NCBI RefSeq assembly: GCF_009905545.1
Contig: NZ_JAAALB010000014.1
Span: forward strand, 1 to 64,000
Direction: 5' to 3'
From: Cellulophaga sp. BC115SP
GTDB lineage: Bacteria > Bacteroidota > Bacteroidia > Cytophagales > Spirosomataceae
DNA length: 64,000 bases
Shown in pieces: positions 40,929 to 50,939 of the stretch (position 1 is the first letter of the stretch; each line of letters opens with the position of its first letter). Under the pieces are notes generated by a model, which searched no databases, was not told the origin of the DNA, and saw only the letters and a list, made by a program, of their open reading frames with translations. Position numbers and translations under genes: made by a program.

Positions 40929-41962
40929 GCCAAATTGAGGGTTAAATGTACACGGTAATGAGTTGGGGTATCCTCAATGATCAGTTCATGTTGATTGGGG
41001 TAGCTTAGCTCCAAACGACGTCTTACATTTTGTAAACCTATCCCTGATTTTTCTTCGTTATTGGTATTTTTCGGAATTTTAGGGTTTTCTACGATATAAC
41101 TACAACTTTGACGATTCATTTCAAGCACTGCATATACAAACGAATCCGACACATTATTGCTTACGCCATGCTTAAAGGCATTTTCGAGAAACGTAATCAA
41201 AATCAGTGGCACAATCATAATGCCCGTTGTTTCACCTTTCACCTCCAACCGAATCGGTATGTCGTTATTTAAGCGAAGTTCCTCCAAACTAATATAGTTT
41301 TGCATATACTCGATTTCTTTTGACAAAGACACCTTCGGATGATTGGAGTCATAAATCATATATCGCATCATTTGCGAAAGTTTGGCAATTACTTCGGTTG
41401 TATTTGGGGAATTAGTAAAAGCAAGATAATACAGATTATTAAGAGTATTGAACAAAAAGTGAGGGTTAATCTGTGCTTTTAAAAAACGAAGTTCTGCCAT
41501 AAGACCTTCATTTTCAACCTCTTTCTTTTTTGCCTCTAACTCAAACCAATCTTCTACAAATTTTAACATACTGATAAATGCCACAATAAACAAGGTAGAA
41601 AGAGACGAGCTTACCCAAAATCTATCAGTGTATAAAAACCATGCTTCGTGCGAGTATCCATCAACGATCCATCGCTTGCCATGAACCAGTATTTCGACAC
41701 TCACAAATAGAGGAAGTATAATACTGAGCAAATAAGACGATAAATCTTTGCTAGCCAAAAATTTAGGTAACAACACAAAATAGTTGAAATACGCAATCAC
41801 AGCAATACAAACCGCCTGAAAGCCTGCATCTAAAAATGCTCTTAACAAATCAGGTTCTTGTCCGTGCTTAGGATAAGTAAACTGATAATAAAAAAAGGAA
41901 AAATACACGCACCAAAATGCGATGTGTATATATAGTATTCGTTGTTTTTTCTGTGGATTCAT
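40925..41962 (-). CDS. LytS-type sensor histidine kinase
   Basis: A 345-aa membrane histidine kinase from the ATG 41960-41962 (MNPQKKQR). Four hydrophobic segments lie in the N-terminal half (about 10-155), then a coiled-coil linker, the His_kinase domain with the phosphorylated His in QINPHFLFNTLNNL, and a short HATPase with N box FLENAFKHGV and G box GIGLQNVRRRL. It pairs with the LytTR regulator, whose start overlaps its stop. Signal unknown. Confidence 0.93.
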   Translation of the reverse strand: MNPQKKQRILYIHIAFWCVYFSFFYYQFTYPKHGQEPDLLRAFLDAGFQAVCIAVIAYFNYFVLLPKFLASKDLSSYLLSIILPLFVSVEILVHGKRWIVDGYSHEAWFLYTDRFWVSSSLSTLFIVAFISMLKFVEDWFELEAKKKEVENEGLMAELRFLKAQINPHFLFNTLNNLYYLAFTNSPNTTEVIAKLSQMMRYMIYDSNHPKVSLSKEIEYMQNYISLEELRLNNDIPIRLEVKGETTGIMIVPLILITFLENAFKHGVSNNVSDSFVYAVLEMNRQSCSYIVENPKIPKNTNNEEKSGIGLQNVRRRLELSYPNQHELIIEDTPTHYRVHLTLNLA

Positions 41963-42317
41963 TATATTAAAATATAGTTTTGGTACTAAGTCAATACACT
42001 TGACAGATAAAGGCAAAAAAGAACTCATTTCTAACACTTCTTCTCAATACTTGTTTTGCCTTTATTTTCAAATCTCGACAGAAAGTTAAAAGATTCGGTA
42101 TATAATCTCCTTAAACAAGCCCTTTTATTCTACCATTTGACTTTTGCGACAGACAATCCCCCTTATTTTCTCCATCATTCGGCAAAATCGATGAATCCAC
42201 CTAGTTGTCGAGTCGATTGAGGGAAAGGTATAATACAAAAAATTAGTCCGATTTTTTGTATTTGTTTTGCTTCATCAAAAAACACAAAGGCACGTAAGAT
42301 TTTTAATCTCTCAAAAT
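41963..42317. other. Intergenic region between kinase and outer-membrane protein genes
   Basis: 355 bp, divergent. A 10-bp-arm palindrome ATACAAAAAA/TTTTTTGTAT lies at 42233-42261, about 60 bp upstream of the ATG at 42318. It may be an operator or a leader stem. Confidence 0.55.
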
Positions 42318-44897
42318 ATGAAATCATTATTCACTTTCCTAGCGTTTGTCATCACCATCCAAATGGCACAAGCGCAATTTCCAGGACCAGGCTCCGATGG
42401 ACAAGGTCGCCAACGTACTGCTACCGAAACTAATGCTGTGGCAAATCCAGCGCCAAAAGGCAATGCCAAAATCACAGGTTATGTGATTGACTCGGCGGCA
42501 ACACAAGCTGTAGCGTTTGCGAACATTGCTCTTTTTAATAAAGCTACTAATAAAATTATTGATGGCGCAGTGGCCGACGAAAAAGGTAAGTTTACCATGA
42601 AAGGCTTGGCTGCTGGCGATTATAAAATTCAAATTTCATTTGTTGGTTTTATCAATAAAACCATTGATGACATCAAAATCAAAAAAGGTGATGACCTTGA
42701 TTTGGGCGTAATCAAGTTGACCCCTCAAATGAAAATGCTTCAGGAAGTAACCGTAACAGGTCAAAAAGCACTCATCGAAGAAAAAGTGGACCGCTTAGTT
42801 TTTAATGCTGAAAAAGATTTAACCTCAAAAGGTGGCGATGCTTCGGACGTATTGAAAAAAGTACCCATGCTTACCGTGGATTTGGACGGTAACGTATCGT
42901 TGAGAGGTAGCTCAAATATCAGAGTTTTGATTAACAACAAACCTTCGACAATTATGGCGAGTAGTGTGGCTGATGCCTTGAAGCAAATCCCTGCCGACAT
43001 GATTAAAACTGTTGAAGTAATTACATCGCCATCTGCCAAATATGATGCTGAGGGCTCGGGAGGTATTATCAATATCATTACCAAGAAAACAACATTAGAA
43101 GGTCTAACACTCAATGTTGACTCTGGTGTGGGTAACCGCTCGTCCAACTTAGGCTTGAATGGCAACTACCGCAAAGGAAAATTAGGCGTGAGTTTAAGTG
43201 GTTTTGGTCGTGCGTTTTATAATCCCTCTTCTGGTTCATTAACGCAATCTACTTTGCAAGGTGGCTCTACTATTACGACAAAACAAAGCACTGATGCACA
43301 AGACAATGGTTTGTTTGGACAATATACCTTAGGTCTTGATTATGATTTAGCAAAAAATCAATCTTTATCAGCAAGTGCTCGTTTTGGGGTTAGAAACTTC
43401 AAACGTGACCAAACACAAGCAACTTCTATTTTTGCAGATGACGCCTTAACAAGTACTGCATTGAGAGGTATTAATTCTCAAGATTTGTCAAATTCGGTTG
43501 ACTTAAACATTGACTATCTGCATACCTTCAAGCCACAGCAAGAATGGTCTATTTCGACGCAGTATAGCCAAAACAATTTGACCAACAACTTTACGTCGGA
43601 TTTGTTGGGAACAGGCAATGATATTCTTTCTCGTCAGAAAAACATCAACTTGAATACCAATAAAGAGTTTACAGTACAGACAGACTACACTACTCCACTG
43701 AGGAAGAATCAATTACTAGAGTTCGGCGTTAAAGGAATTTTCAGACAAGTAAACAGTAATTATGAGTATTTAGCTGCCACTGGTAACTCTTCTATATATT
43801 ACAACGATGCGACTCGTCCAGCAGGTTTGTTGAACTATCAGCAAAATGTCGCAGCAGGTTATTTGTCTTATACCTATACGACAGACAACAAATATACCTT
43901 CAAAATAGGTAGCCGTTACGAGTACACAAGCATTACCGCAAATGATGCTAACAGCACCATTTCAATACCTGACTATAGCAATTTAGTACCAAGTATCAAT
44001 GTTTCAAAAACCTTTGCTGGTACTACGTTAAAAGCCGCTTACAATCGTCGTATTCAGCGCCCAGGGTTACAACAACTAAACCCAAACTTTAATGCAGCCA
44101 ACCCGCAAGATATTAGAATTGGTAACCCCAACCTAAGTCCTGAATTGACTGACAACTTTGAATTAGGAGCAAGTACCAACATTAATAAGACGTATATCAA
44201 TGCCTCATTGTTTGCTCGTCAAACTAATAATTCGATTTCGCAAATCAGAGTATTATCAGATACATTGTCGGGAGCTTTAATTACCACGTATCAGAATATT
44301 GGTAAACAACAAAACTATGGTGCCAATGTATTTGCCAATATTTTTATCACACCAAAGTGGAGTTTAAATGGCGGTGTTGACTTATTACATACCTACCTCG
44401 AAGGTCAGGCGCAGAGCTTAAGCGGAACCTCTTATACAACTAGCAATTCAGGATTTGTTGTAAGTGGACGTATCATGACATCGTTATCGTTGACAAACGG
44501 ATGGGGCATTCAAGGATTTGGATTTTTCCGTGGACCACAGATACAACTTCAAGGTTCGCAGAGTGGATTTAGAATGTACTCATTGGGTATCAAAAAAGAT
44601 TTACCAAATCAGAAGGGAAGTATTGGGATTGCAGCCGAAAATTTCATGACGAATGGCTTTGTTATAGCGACGAATTTGAATTCTGAAACTTTTAAACAAA
44701 CAAGTGAAAATAAAATATATAACTCAAGCGTTAAGTTAACGTTTAGTTATAAAATTGGCAAAATGAGCTTTTCTAGCCCTAAAAAAACCAAGTCGGTTAG
44801 TAACGATGACGTAAAAGGCGACGGAGGTGGCGATAATAGCGGTGGCGGACAGGCGGCTCCTGCAAGTGGTGGAAATAGTGGAAATCGCCCAAGATAA
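42318..44897 (+). CDS. Outer-membrane beta-barrel / TonB-receptor-like protein (paralogue)
   Basis: An 859-aa exported protein starting at the ATG 42318 (MKSLFTFLAF; signal peptide to about AQAQ). Same architecture as the protein at 14953-17568: CarboxypepD_reg-like (GYVIDSAATQAVAFANIAL), a plug-like part (DASDVLKKVPMLTVDLDGNV; INIITKK) and an outer-membrane beta-barrel family 3 barrel. It ends in KSVSNDD followed by a Gly/Asn/Ser-rich tail. The paralogues align throughout, so one arose by duplication. It is divergent from the LytS/LytTR pair, a possible regulator. Ligand unknown. Confidence 0.9.
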   Translation: MKSLFTFLAFVITIQMAQAQFPGPGSDGQGRQRTATETNAVANPAPKGNAKITGYVIDSAATQAVAFANIALFNKATNKIIDGAVADEKGKFTMKGLAAGDYKIQISFVGFINKTIDDIKIKKGDDLDLGVIKLTPQMKMLQEVTVTGQKALIEEKVDRLVFNAEKDLTSKGGDASDVLKKVPMLTVDLDGNVSLRGSSNIRVLINNKPSTIMASSVADALKQIPADMIKTVEVITSPSAKYDAEGSGGIINIITKKTTLEGLTLNVDSGVGNRSSNLGLNGNYRKGKLGVSLSGFGRAFYNPSSGSLTQSTLQGGSTITTKQSTDAQDNGLFGQYTLGLDYDLAKNQSLSASARFGVRNFKRDQTQATSIFADDALTSTALRGINSQDLSNSVDLNIDYLHTFKPQQEWSISTQYSQNNLTNNFTSDLLGTGNDILSRQKNINLNTNKEFTVQTDYTTPLRKNQLLEFGVKGIFRQVNSNYEYLAATGNSSIYYNDATRPAGLLNYQQNVAAGYLSYTYTTDNKYTFKIGSRYEYTSITANDANSTISIPDYSNLVPSINVSKTFAGTTLKAAYNRRIQRPGLQQLNPNFNAANPQDIRIGNPNLSPELTDNFELGASTNINKTYINASLFARQTNNSISQIRVLSDTLSGALITTYQNIGKQQNYGANVFANIFITPKWSLNGGVDLLHTYLEGQAQSLSGTSYTTSNSGFVVSGRIMTSLSLTNGWGIQGFGFFRGPQIQLQGSQSGFRMYSLGIKKDLPNQKGSIGIAAENFMTNGFVIATNLNSETFKQTSENKIYNSSVKLTFSYKIGKMSFSSPKKTKSVSNDDVKGDGGGDNSGGGQAAPASGGNSGNRPR

Positions 44898-45130
44898 TTT
44901 TGAGTATAATTCGGTAGTATTATTCTTTATTAGTAAATTTGCAACCGATTTAATTCCAACTTTGTTCTTTAGAAACGAATTAATTAAAAGTGAAAGCATT
45001 TTGGACTATTTTCAGATTCTTTCATCTTTGAGCAAATCAACTTCGCTTGTATTCTTGAAGCCAATTCTTCAAGCAACGATATAACCCTTGGAAAGACAAA
45101 CTACGAGTTTTCTGATCCTCTTATCTAGGG

Positions 45131-45158
45131 CACACAATCTATATAATTGTGTTTTTTG
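45131..45158 (+). terminator. Terminator-like hairpin 1
   Basis: ACACAAT and ATTGTGT around a seven-base loop, followed by TTTTTT. Confidence 0.55.
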
Positions 45159-45171
45159 GATAATAATCTAG

Positions 45172-45206
45172 AAAGGCTCGTCCTATTCGAGACGAGCCTT
45201 TTCTTT
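45172..45206 (+). terminator. Terminator-like hairpin 2
   Basis: AAAGGCTCGTC and GACGAGCCTTTT arms with a short loop and a T-rich tail; a stronger stem than the first. Confidence 0.7.
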
Positions 45207-45664
45207 CACATATCATTTTCATCGACCAAACGATTGAAGTACTTTTAGTTAATAACGTTTGATTACAAGACTTCAAATAACATAAAATACCTCCTCTACC
45301 CCCCATTAATCCTATTCAGTTTCACTCTCAAGATTCATTTATAAATTCATTAATCACACTTACCGTCAGATTTGTAACTCCTTTTCTTTTAAGCATTTGA
45401 TCTTTCAAAATTTTTCTAAAATAGTATAGTATTCGATATTCACAATACGCTATAATCTATTAAGCCTATTTGTCAAGTATGAGAAAAATATCGCTGTATA
45501 TACCTTTATTTTAGGCTTATAGCTAAATTTTAGAAACACTTAAATTTAATTTTTTAAGTTGGACACAATTAAGCAGATTCCCTCTTGCGAGCTGTTTAAT
45601 TATCTTTTTCAAGTACGAATTATTTTCTTTTTATACTTTTTTAACCCCAAAAACTTTTATTACC

Positions 45665-46231
45665 ATGAAAAAAATCACTATCCTCTCTTTTCTTTTAGTA
45701 GCTTCATTAAGCACATTTGCTCAAAAATGGTCAGTAGATAAAGCACATGCTAAAATTGGCTTTAGTGTTGTACACATGATGCTTTCGGATGTAGATGGTT
45801 CATTCAAAAAATTTGATGCTTCTATCGCGTCTTCAAAAGATGATTTTTCTGATGCTACCTTTGAATTTACAATCGACGCAAATACAATAAGTACAGATAA
45901 CGATATGAGAGATGGACACCTTAAAGGCGATGGTTTCTTTGATGTAGCCAACTTTCCAAGTATCACATTCAAAAGTAATTCAGTACAAAAATCAGGGGCA
46001 AAAACCTTGAAAGTAACTGGCGACTTGACTATGCACGGCGTAACAAAACCTGTAACTTTTGATGTAACATTGAATGGCCTTGGCGAAAACCGTCAGAAGA
46101 AAAAATTAGCTGGTTTCAAAGTAGTAGGTACTATCAAACGTTCTGACTTTGGTGTTGGTGGCAAAACTCCTTCAGCAGTAGTTAGCGACGAAATCGAATT
46201 GAAAGCAAACGGCGAATTTGTTCAAAACTAA
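45665..46231 (+). CDS. YceI family periplasmic protein
   Basis: A 188-aa protein with a signal peptide (residues 1-19, ending TFAQ) and the YceI lipocalin-like barrel: KWSVDKAHAKIGFSVVHMML, NDMRDGHLKGDGFFDVANFP, TGDLTMHGVTKPVTFDVTL and a closing GVGGKTPSAVVSDEIEL. YceI proteins bind isoprenoid-like lipids in the periplasm (known for the family); the precise role here is open. Single gene, with a strong terminator at 46258-46300. Confidence 0.95.
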   Translation: MKKITILSFLLVASLSTFAQKWSVDKAHAKIGFSVVHMMLSDVDGSFKKFDASIASSKDDFSDATFEFTIDANTISTDNDMRDGHLKGDGFFDVANFPSITFKSNSVQKSGAKTLKVTGDLTMHGVTKPVTFDVTLNGLGENRQKKKLAGFKVVGTIKRSDFGVGGKTPSAVVSDEIELKANGEFVQN

Positions 46232-46540
46232 TTGAGATAGATTTTCTAGAAATACCCACTGCGTTAGTGTTTAAGTCCAAAACACTAGCGCAGTTTTTTT
46301 ATGTAGTAAAAACTTCATACTTGAGGACTTCCTCAGAAAACCCTCCTCCATTCATCATACAATACGACGTTTTGACACAATCTATCGTATCCAAAAAGCA
46401 ATAAACGCCCAGAATCTTGTATATTTGAGCAAAGCGCCCTTAGCTAATACTTTCTGAGTTCATACAACATGCACATACAAATTCCGTTGTAGGAACAAAT
46501 TGAGCCTTTGTTCGCTTCAAGAACTTTAATTTTTTATTCA
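46232..46540. other. Intergenic region after the YceI gene
   Basis: 309 bp: the YceI terminator (46258-46300), then unremarkable sequence ahead of the M61 peptidase gene. Confidence 0.5.
46258..46300 (+). terminator. YceI gene terminator
   Basis: ACTGCGTTAGTGTTT pairs with AAACACTAGCGCAGT and is followed by a seven-T run. Confidence 0.85.
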
Positions 46541-48412
46541 ATGAAAAAAACTATTTTGACGCTCTGCGCACTCGTTATGTGTGTTGGGTCTTTTGCGCAA
46601 AAAGTTACCCAAAATGCTTCGTATCAATTCTTTGTTGACTTAACTACCGTCAAAAATGATAAACTAGAAGTATCATTAATTGCACCTAAAATCAATAAGG
46701 ACGAAATCACGTATAACCTTCCAAAGATTGTTCCAGGGACTTACGCTAACTATGACTTTGGTCGTTACATTACAGACTTCAAAGCTTTTGACGCTGCTGG
46801 CAAAGCCCTCAAAGTGGAAAAGCTTGACAAAAACAGTTATAAGATTGCTAAAGCTAAAAGTCTTTACAAAATCACTTATTTGGTGGATGACACTTGGGAT
46901 TCTCCAGAAATCAGTGGTGAATATGTGTTTGAACCTGCGGGAACAGATATTGAAAAGGATACTTTGTTTGCTGTTAACACACACGGTTTCTTTGGCTATT
47001 TCGACAATTTGAAAAATGTAACCTACAATGTCAATTTCTCGAAACCAAAGGGTTTTTATGGTGCCACGTCGATGATCGCAAGCAAAAGCGATGCAAGCAG
47101 TGATTTGTTTTCGGCAGGTAATTACAATGATTTGGTAGATGCACCAATCATGTATTCAAAACCAGATACCACTGTATTGAAAGTAGGTGGTGCTGATATT
47201 TTGATTTCGGTATATTCGCCTAACAAAAAAGCAAGTTCTGCTGAGATTGCAGCCAATGTAAAAACTTTGTTGGAAGCTCAAAAAGAATATTTGGGTGGTA
47301 CTTTGCCTATCAAAAAATACGCTTTCTTGATTATTTTGTCAGACAATTTGAAAAATGGTAGCTATGGCGCACTCGAACATTCGTATTCGTCTTTCTATTA
47401 CTTGCCAGAGGCTTCTGCTGAAGAATTATCTCAAACAGTTAAGGATGTTTGTGCGCATGAGTTTTTTCATATTGTAACTCCTCTAAGCATTCACTCTGAA
47501 GAAATTGGAGACTTTGACTTCAACAAGCCAAAAATGTCAAAACATTTGTGGATGTACGAAGGTATGACCGAGTATGCAGCTGGTCACATGCAAGTGATGT
47601 ACGATTTGATTCCATTGGGTCAATACTTAAATATGGTTCGTAACAAAATCAACAGTATGTATGATCGTTACGATGAAAAAGTACCATTTACAGTAATGAG
47701 TGCTGATGTGTTGGAAAAATACAAAGATCAATATCCAAACGTGTACGAAAAAGGTGCTTTGATTGGGTTGTGCTTGGATATCAAACTTCGTCAGCTTTCG
47801 AAAGGAGCTTACGGAACGCAAAATTTGATGCGTGATTTATCAAAATATTATGGTAAAGAAAAATCATTTAAAGACCCTGAGTTGTTCGACAAAATCACGG
47901 AGATTACTAAATTCCCAGAACTTCGTCAGTTTTTTGCAAAATATGTAGAAGGAAACCAACCTCTACCACTAGAAGAAATTTTCCAAAGTGTAGGGATTGA
48001 ATTCCAAAAAGAGGCGAAGGTTCGTGAGAAATCTATTGGGGTATCAGTATATAGCTTAGGTCTGAACCAAGAGTCAAAAGCTATTTATATCTTGGAAGAT
48101 GAAGGCATTGATGCTTTCGGTAAAAAATTAGGATTAAAAGCTGGTGACGAATTTGTGTCACTAAATGGCAAATCGTTGGATTTAGCGAACTTCCGTAACA
48201 CTCGTACTGACTTTATGCAAAACGCTAAAGAAAATGATACTATCAATATGGTGGTAATGCGTAAAGAAGGTGACAAAAAAGTAGAAGTAAAACTCTCGGC
48301 GCCATTATTTATTCCAGAAATTACGGAGAAAAACTTGCTTAAACCAGTAGCTTCTCCTAGCGAGGCTCAAGTTACTTTATTAAAAGCGTGGTTGTCGCCA
48401 GCAAGCAAATAA
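46541..48412 (+). CDS. M61-family metallopeptidase with PDZ domain
   Basis: A 623-aa exported aminopeptidase-type enzyme. The signal peptide (ending SFAQ) starts at the ATG 46541; a longer frame is not credible. An N-terminal beta-sandwich precedes the gluzincin core with the zinc site HEFFH at residues 306-310 and the third ligand in MYEGMTEYAAGHM about 40 residues later. A PDZ domain (about 505-590; SVYSLGLNQES and LGLKAGDEFVSLNG) ends the chain. The M61 family includes glycyl aminopeptidases. There is no operon partner except the next small gene, after a terminator. Confidence 0.92.
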   Translation: MKKTILTLCALVMCVGSFAQKVTQNASYQFFVDLTTVKNDKLEVSLIAPKINKDEITYNLPKIVPGTYANYDFGRYITDFKAFDAAGKALKVEKLDKNSYKIAKAKSLYKITYLVDDTWDSPEISGEYVFEPAGTDIEKDTLFAVNTHGFFGYFDNLKNVTYNVNFSKPKGFYGATSMIASKSDASSDLFSAGNYNDLVDAPIMYSKPDTTVLKVGGADILISVYSPNKKASSAEIAANVKTLLEAQKEYLGGTLPIKKYAFLIILSDNLKNGSYGALEHSYSSFYYLPEASAEELSQTVKDVCAHEFFHIVTPLSIHSEEIGDFDFNKPKMSKHLWMYEGMTEYAAGHMQVMYDLIPLGQYLNMVRNKINSMYDRYDEKVPFTVMSADVLEKYKDQYPNVYEKGALIGLCLDIKLRQLSKGAYGTQNLMRDLSKYYGKEKSFKDPELFDKITEITKFPELRQFFAKYVEGNQPLPLEEIFQSVGIEFQKEAKVREKSIGVSVYSLGLNQESKAIYILEDEGIDAFGKKLGLKAGDEFVSLNGKSLDLANFRNTRTDFMQNAKENDTINMVVMRKEGDKKVEVKLSAPLFIPEITEKNLLKPVASPSEAQVTLLKAWLSPASK

Positions 48413-48447
48413 GCATTGACTTTTGCGCTTAAATGCATTATATTCAG

Positions 48448-48480
48448 GTCTAGCATTTTAAACAATGCTAGACTTTTTTT
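48448..48480 (+). terminator. Terminator-like hairpin abutting the next start codon
   Basis: GTCTAGCATT and AATGCTAGAC arms flank a TTAAAC loop and are followed by seven T ending exactly one base before the ATG at 48481. It would end the M61 transcript. Confidence 0.75.
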
Positions 48481-49209
48481 ATGCAAAAAATCTACCCTAT
48501 CAAATGCCCAAAACTATCAGATAGTTATTGGTATCGTGGCTTTTATTTTTTTCTAGCAACGCTTTTTTATGCCTGTTCATCATTGGATTCGACAGAGCTA
48601 CAGCCTGTCATTTTATCTTCAAAAGACTACCTAATGCAAGAAAAAGGGCAGTTTTGCGTTTTTTCAGTTCATCAACTATCCTACACACTCAACCCCAAAG
48701 TGACAGAATCTCTTTTTTTCGAAAAGCATCTTGTGACAGACCATCCTACTCATGAAGGCGTATTAATTGCTATTTTTCGTAAAAACCAAGAAAATGCGAA
48801 TTGGATTGAAACTGGCAGGAAATTGGTAGTTTTACAAAATAGTAAAATTATAGAAATTCAAAGCAACCAAACACAATGTATTTTGGTCAATCCAATTGAA
48901 GTTGGCACCCAGTGGAACTTTCAATTGTATAACCAAGCAAAAGCTCAGCAAGCTCAAATTATTCGTTTTTTACCTCAAACAATCTATGCCAACAAAACGA
49001 TGTCAAATCTGATAGAGGTTGAGTTGTTTAAAGATTCAAGTGCTTTAAGTTTACAAAAGAAACAAGTCATTTTGGCACCCAATTGGGGCATTGTTTTCTC
49101 AAAAGAATCAAATGTTTCTTATTGCTATGAAGGTAATTGCTTAGGTAAAGGGCAAATCAATTATGGAACAGTTATCACTTATGATTTGATAGATTATGGC
49201 AAAGAATAA
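48481..49209 (+). CDS. Hypothetical lipoprotein upstream of T9SS subtilase
   Basis: A 242-aa protein with an N-terminal hydrophobic stretch ending LFYACSS, a plausible lipobox with Cys near residue 32; the preceding 20 residues are unusually polar for a signal peptide. The rest is beta-rich (no domain I recognise). The ATG at 48481 follows a terminator hairpin with no room for a leader, so translation would need either a promoter inside the stem region or read-through from the M61 gene, or the start lies elsewhere. It overlaps the following subtilase gene by 14 bp, so the two are probably one unit. Confidence 0.7.
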   Translation: MQKIYPIKCPKLSDSYWYRGFYFFLATLFYACSSLDSTELQPVILSSKDYLMQEKGQFCVFSVHQLSYTLNPKVTESLFFEKHLVTDHPTHEGVLIAIFRKNQENANWIETGRKLVVLQNSKIIEIQSNQTQCILVNPIEVGTQWNFQLYNQAKAQQAQIIRFLPQTIYANKTMSNLIEVELFKDSSALSLQKKQVILAPNWGIVFSKESNVSYCYEGNCLGKGQINYGTVITYDLIDYGKE

Positions 49210-50818
49210 ACTTTTTCTCCCACTTTTTCTCCTCTTATTTAGTCTTTCAAGTTTTGGACAAGGGGCACTTAAATATTTGGTTTTACTAAAAGATAAAAAT
49301 AACTCAACCTATCAAATATCTCAGCCTAATCAATTTTTGTCGGCAAGAGCAATTGCTCGACGAACAAAACAAAATATTGCTGTCACTACGCAAGATTTAC
49401 CTGTAAATCTTACCTATATCAATCAAATCAAGCAAACTGGAGCAAAGGTATGGTACACCTCCCGTTGGATGAATGGCGTCGTAATCGAGGCAACAGCTGA
49501 ACAACTTTCAAAAGTATTATCGTTGAGTTTTGTAAAAGGTTTGGAAGGGACAGAACCTCTAAGAAACTATGCAAGTATCCTTTCAGCAGCACGAAGGGTA
49601 TCTAAATTTGCGATGGAGGATAGCCCAGCCCCAACAGGTTACGGCTTATCCGAAACTCAAAACCTTATGCTTGGTGTCGATGCTATGCACAATCAAGGTT
49701 TTCAAGGACAAAATATGCTCATTGCAGTATTTGATGCGGGTTTTACTGGTGCAAATACAATTCCTGCTTTTAGTCATTTATTCAACAATAACAGGGTGAT
49801 ACAAACGTATGATTTTGTTGAAAATAATACGTTTGTGTACAACTATCACTCTCATGGCACCAACGTACTATCCTGTATGGCATCGCTTCAAACAGGCAGA
49901 ATGATTGGCACAGCACCACAAGCATCTTATGCGCTATTTAGAACTGAAGACGATGAGAGTGAGTCGATTTTAGAAGAAGTCAATTGGCTTATTGCCGCCG
50001 AACGTGCCGATAGTTTAGGGGTAGATTTAATCAATTCCTCTTTAGGATATACCGTGTTTGAAGACTCTAATACCAGTCATACCTATCAGGATATGAATGG
50101 TAAAACTACAATTGCGGCTAGAGCAGCCAAGTGGGCAGCGCAAAGAGGCATCATTTGTACCATTAGCGCAGGTAATGAGGGCGCCGATGCGTGGAAGTAT
50201 ATCTCTACCCCAGCCGATGCCGACTCGATTATTGCGGTTGGAGCCGTTTCAAGTACGCGTAATGTTGCATCATTTAGCTCGCGTGGTCCAAGCGCTGATG
50301 GTAGAATTAAGCCCGACTTATCGGCAATGGGACAAAGTGTTGCCGTCTTAAACACCGCTGGAAACGCTACAGTTTCGAGTGGAACGTCATTTTCCTCTCC
50401 TATCCTTTGTGGTATGGTAGCAGGTTTGTGGCAAGCTTTACCCAATAAAAAAGCACAGGAAATCATCCAATTATTGAAAGAATCAGCTAGTGACTATAGC
50501 GCACCGAACAATACCATTGGTTATGGTATTCCTAATTTTACTATTGCGTATTTGAAAGCTCAAATCCCATTATTCGAAGGCATATCGCTGGCTTTTCCTA
50601 ACCCTATCAATGACCAGTTGAAAATAGCATTATCGGATTTTTCTGCTCAAAAAAACTATTCATATCAAGTTTTCAACATGCTCGGAAATCCCATTTCGCA
50701 AGGAAGTATCGCCAATGCCATAACATTTGTAGATAGTAGTAATTGGCCAGCAGGTGTTTACATTCTCAAACTTCAGGTAGATCAACAAACGGTGGAACAT
50801 AAAATTATAAAGATATAA
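49196..50818 (+). CDS. Subtilisin-like serine protease with T9SS sorting domain
   Basis: A 540-aa secreted S8 protease. Signal peptide (about 1-21, ending SFGQ), a prodomain (to about 150), and the S8 triad Asp180 (AVFDAGF), His220 (YHSHGTNVLS) and Ser398 (SGTSFSSPILCG). The C-terminal ~75 residues (LAFPNPINDQLKIAL...GVYILKLQ...KIIKI) are a type A T9SS sorting signal, so the enzyme is exported through the type IX system and anchored or released at the surface. Its start overlaps the hypothetical lipoprotein gene. Likely nutritional or processing protease. Confidence 0.93.
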   Translation: MAKNKLFLPLFLLLFSLSSFGQGALKYLVLLKDKNNSTYQISQPNQFLSARAIARRTKQNIAVTTQDLPVNLTYINQIKQTGAKVWYTSRWMNGVVIEATAEQLSKVLSLSFVKGLEGTEPLRNYASILSAARRVSKFAMEDSPAPTGYGLSETQNLMLGVDAMHNQGFQGQNMLIAVFDAGFTGANTIPAFSHLFNNNRVIQTYDFVENNTFVYNYHSHGTNVLSCMASLQTGRMIGTAPQASYALFRTEDDESESILEEVNWLIAAERADSLGVDLINSSLGYTVFEDSNTSHTYQDMNGKTTIAARAAKWAAQRGIICTISAGNEGADAWKYISTPADADSIIAVGAVSSTRNVASFSSRGPSADGRIKPDLSAMGQSVAVLNTAGNATVSSGTSFSSPILCGMVAGLWQALPNKKAQEIIQLLKESASDYSAPNNTIGYGIPNFTIAYLKAQIPLFEGISLAFPNPINDQLKIALSDFSAQKNYSYQVFNMLGNPISQGSIANAITFVDSSNWPAGVYILKLQVDQQTVEHKIIKI

Positions 50819-50939
50819 CGCTTGTAGAGGCAATGATTAGGCAAATTAAGAGGACTAGACTAGCTGAAATCTGTATTTCAAAATCCAATCTATCCAAAGA
50901 TTTATTTATATTTATCGAATGTTTATTCCCCACTATAGC

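Larger units (their letters stand above)
44898..45664. other. 767-bp intergenic region with two terminators
   Basis: No credible gene. A chance frame overlaps the preceding gene's end. Two terminator-like hairpins lie at 45131-45158 and 45172-45206, about 240-280 bp after the upstream stop, which would leave a long 3' UTR or an unseen small RNA. The remaining 450 bp before the YceI gene are AT-rich and without structure I can name. Confidence 0.5.

Noticed and set aside
44827-45084. An 85-codon frame overlapping the end of the outer-membrane protein gene
   Set aside because: It overlaps a well-supported gene in another frame and has no recognisable features.
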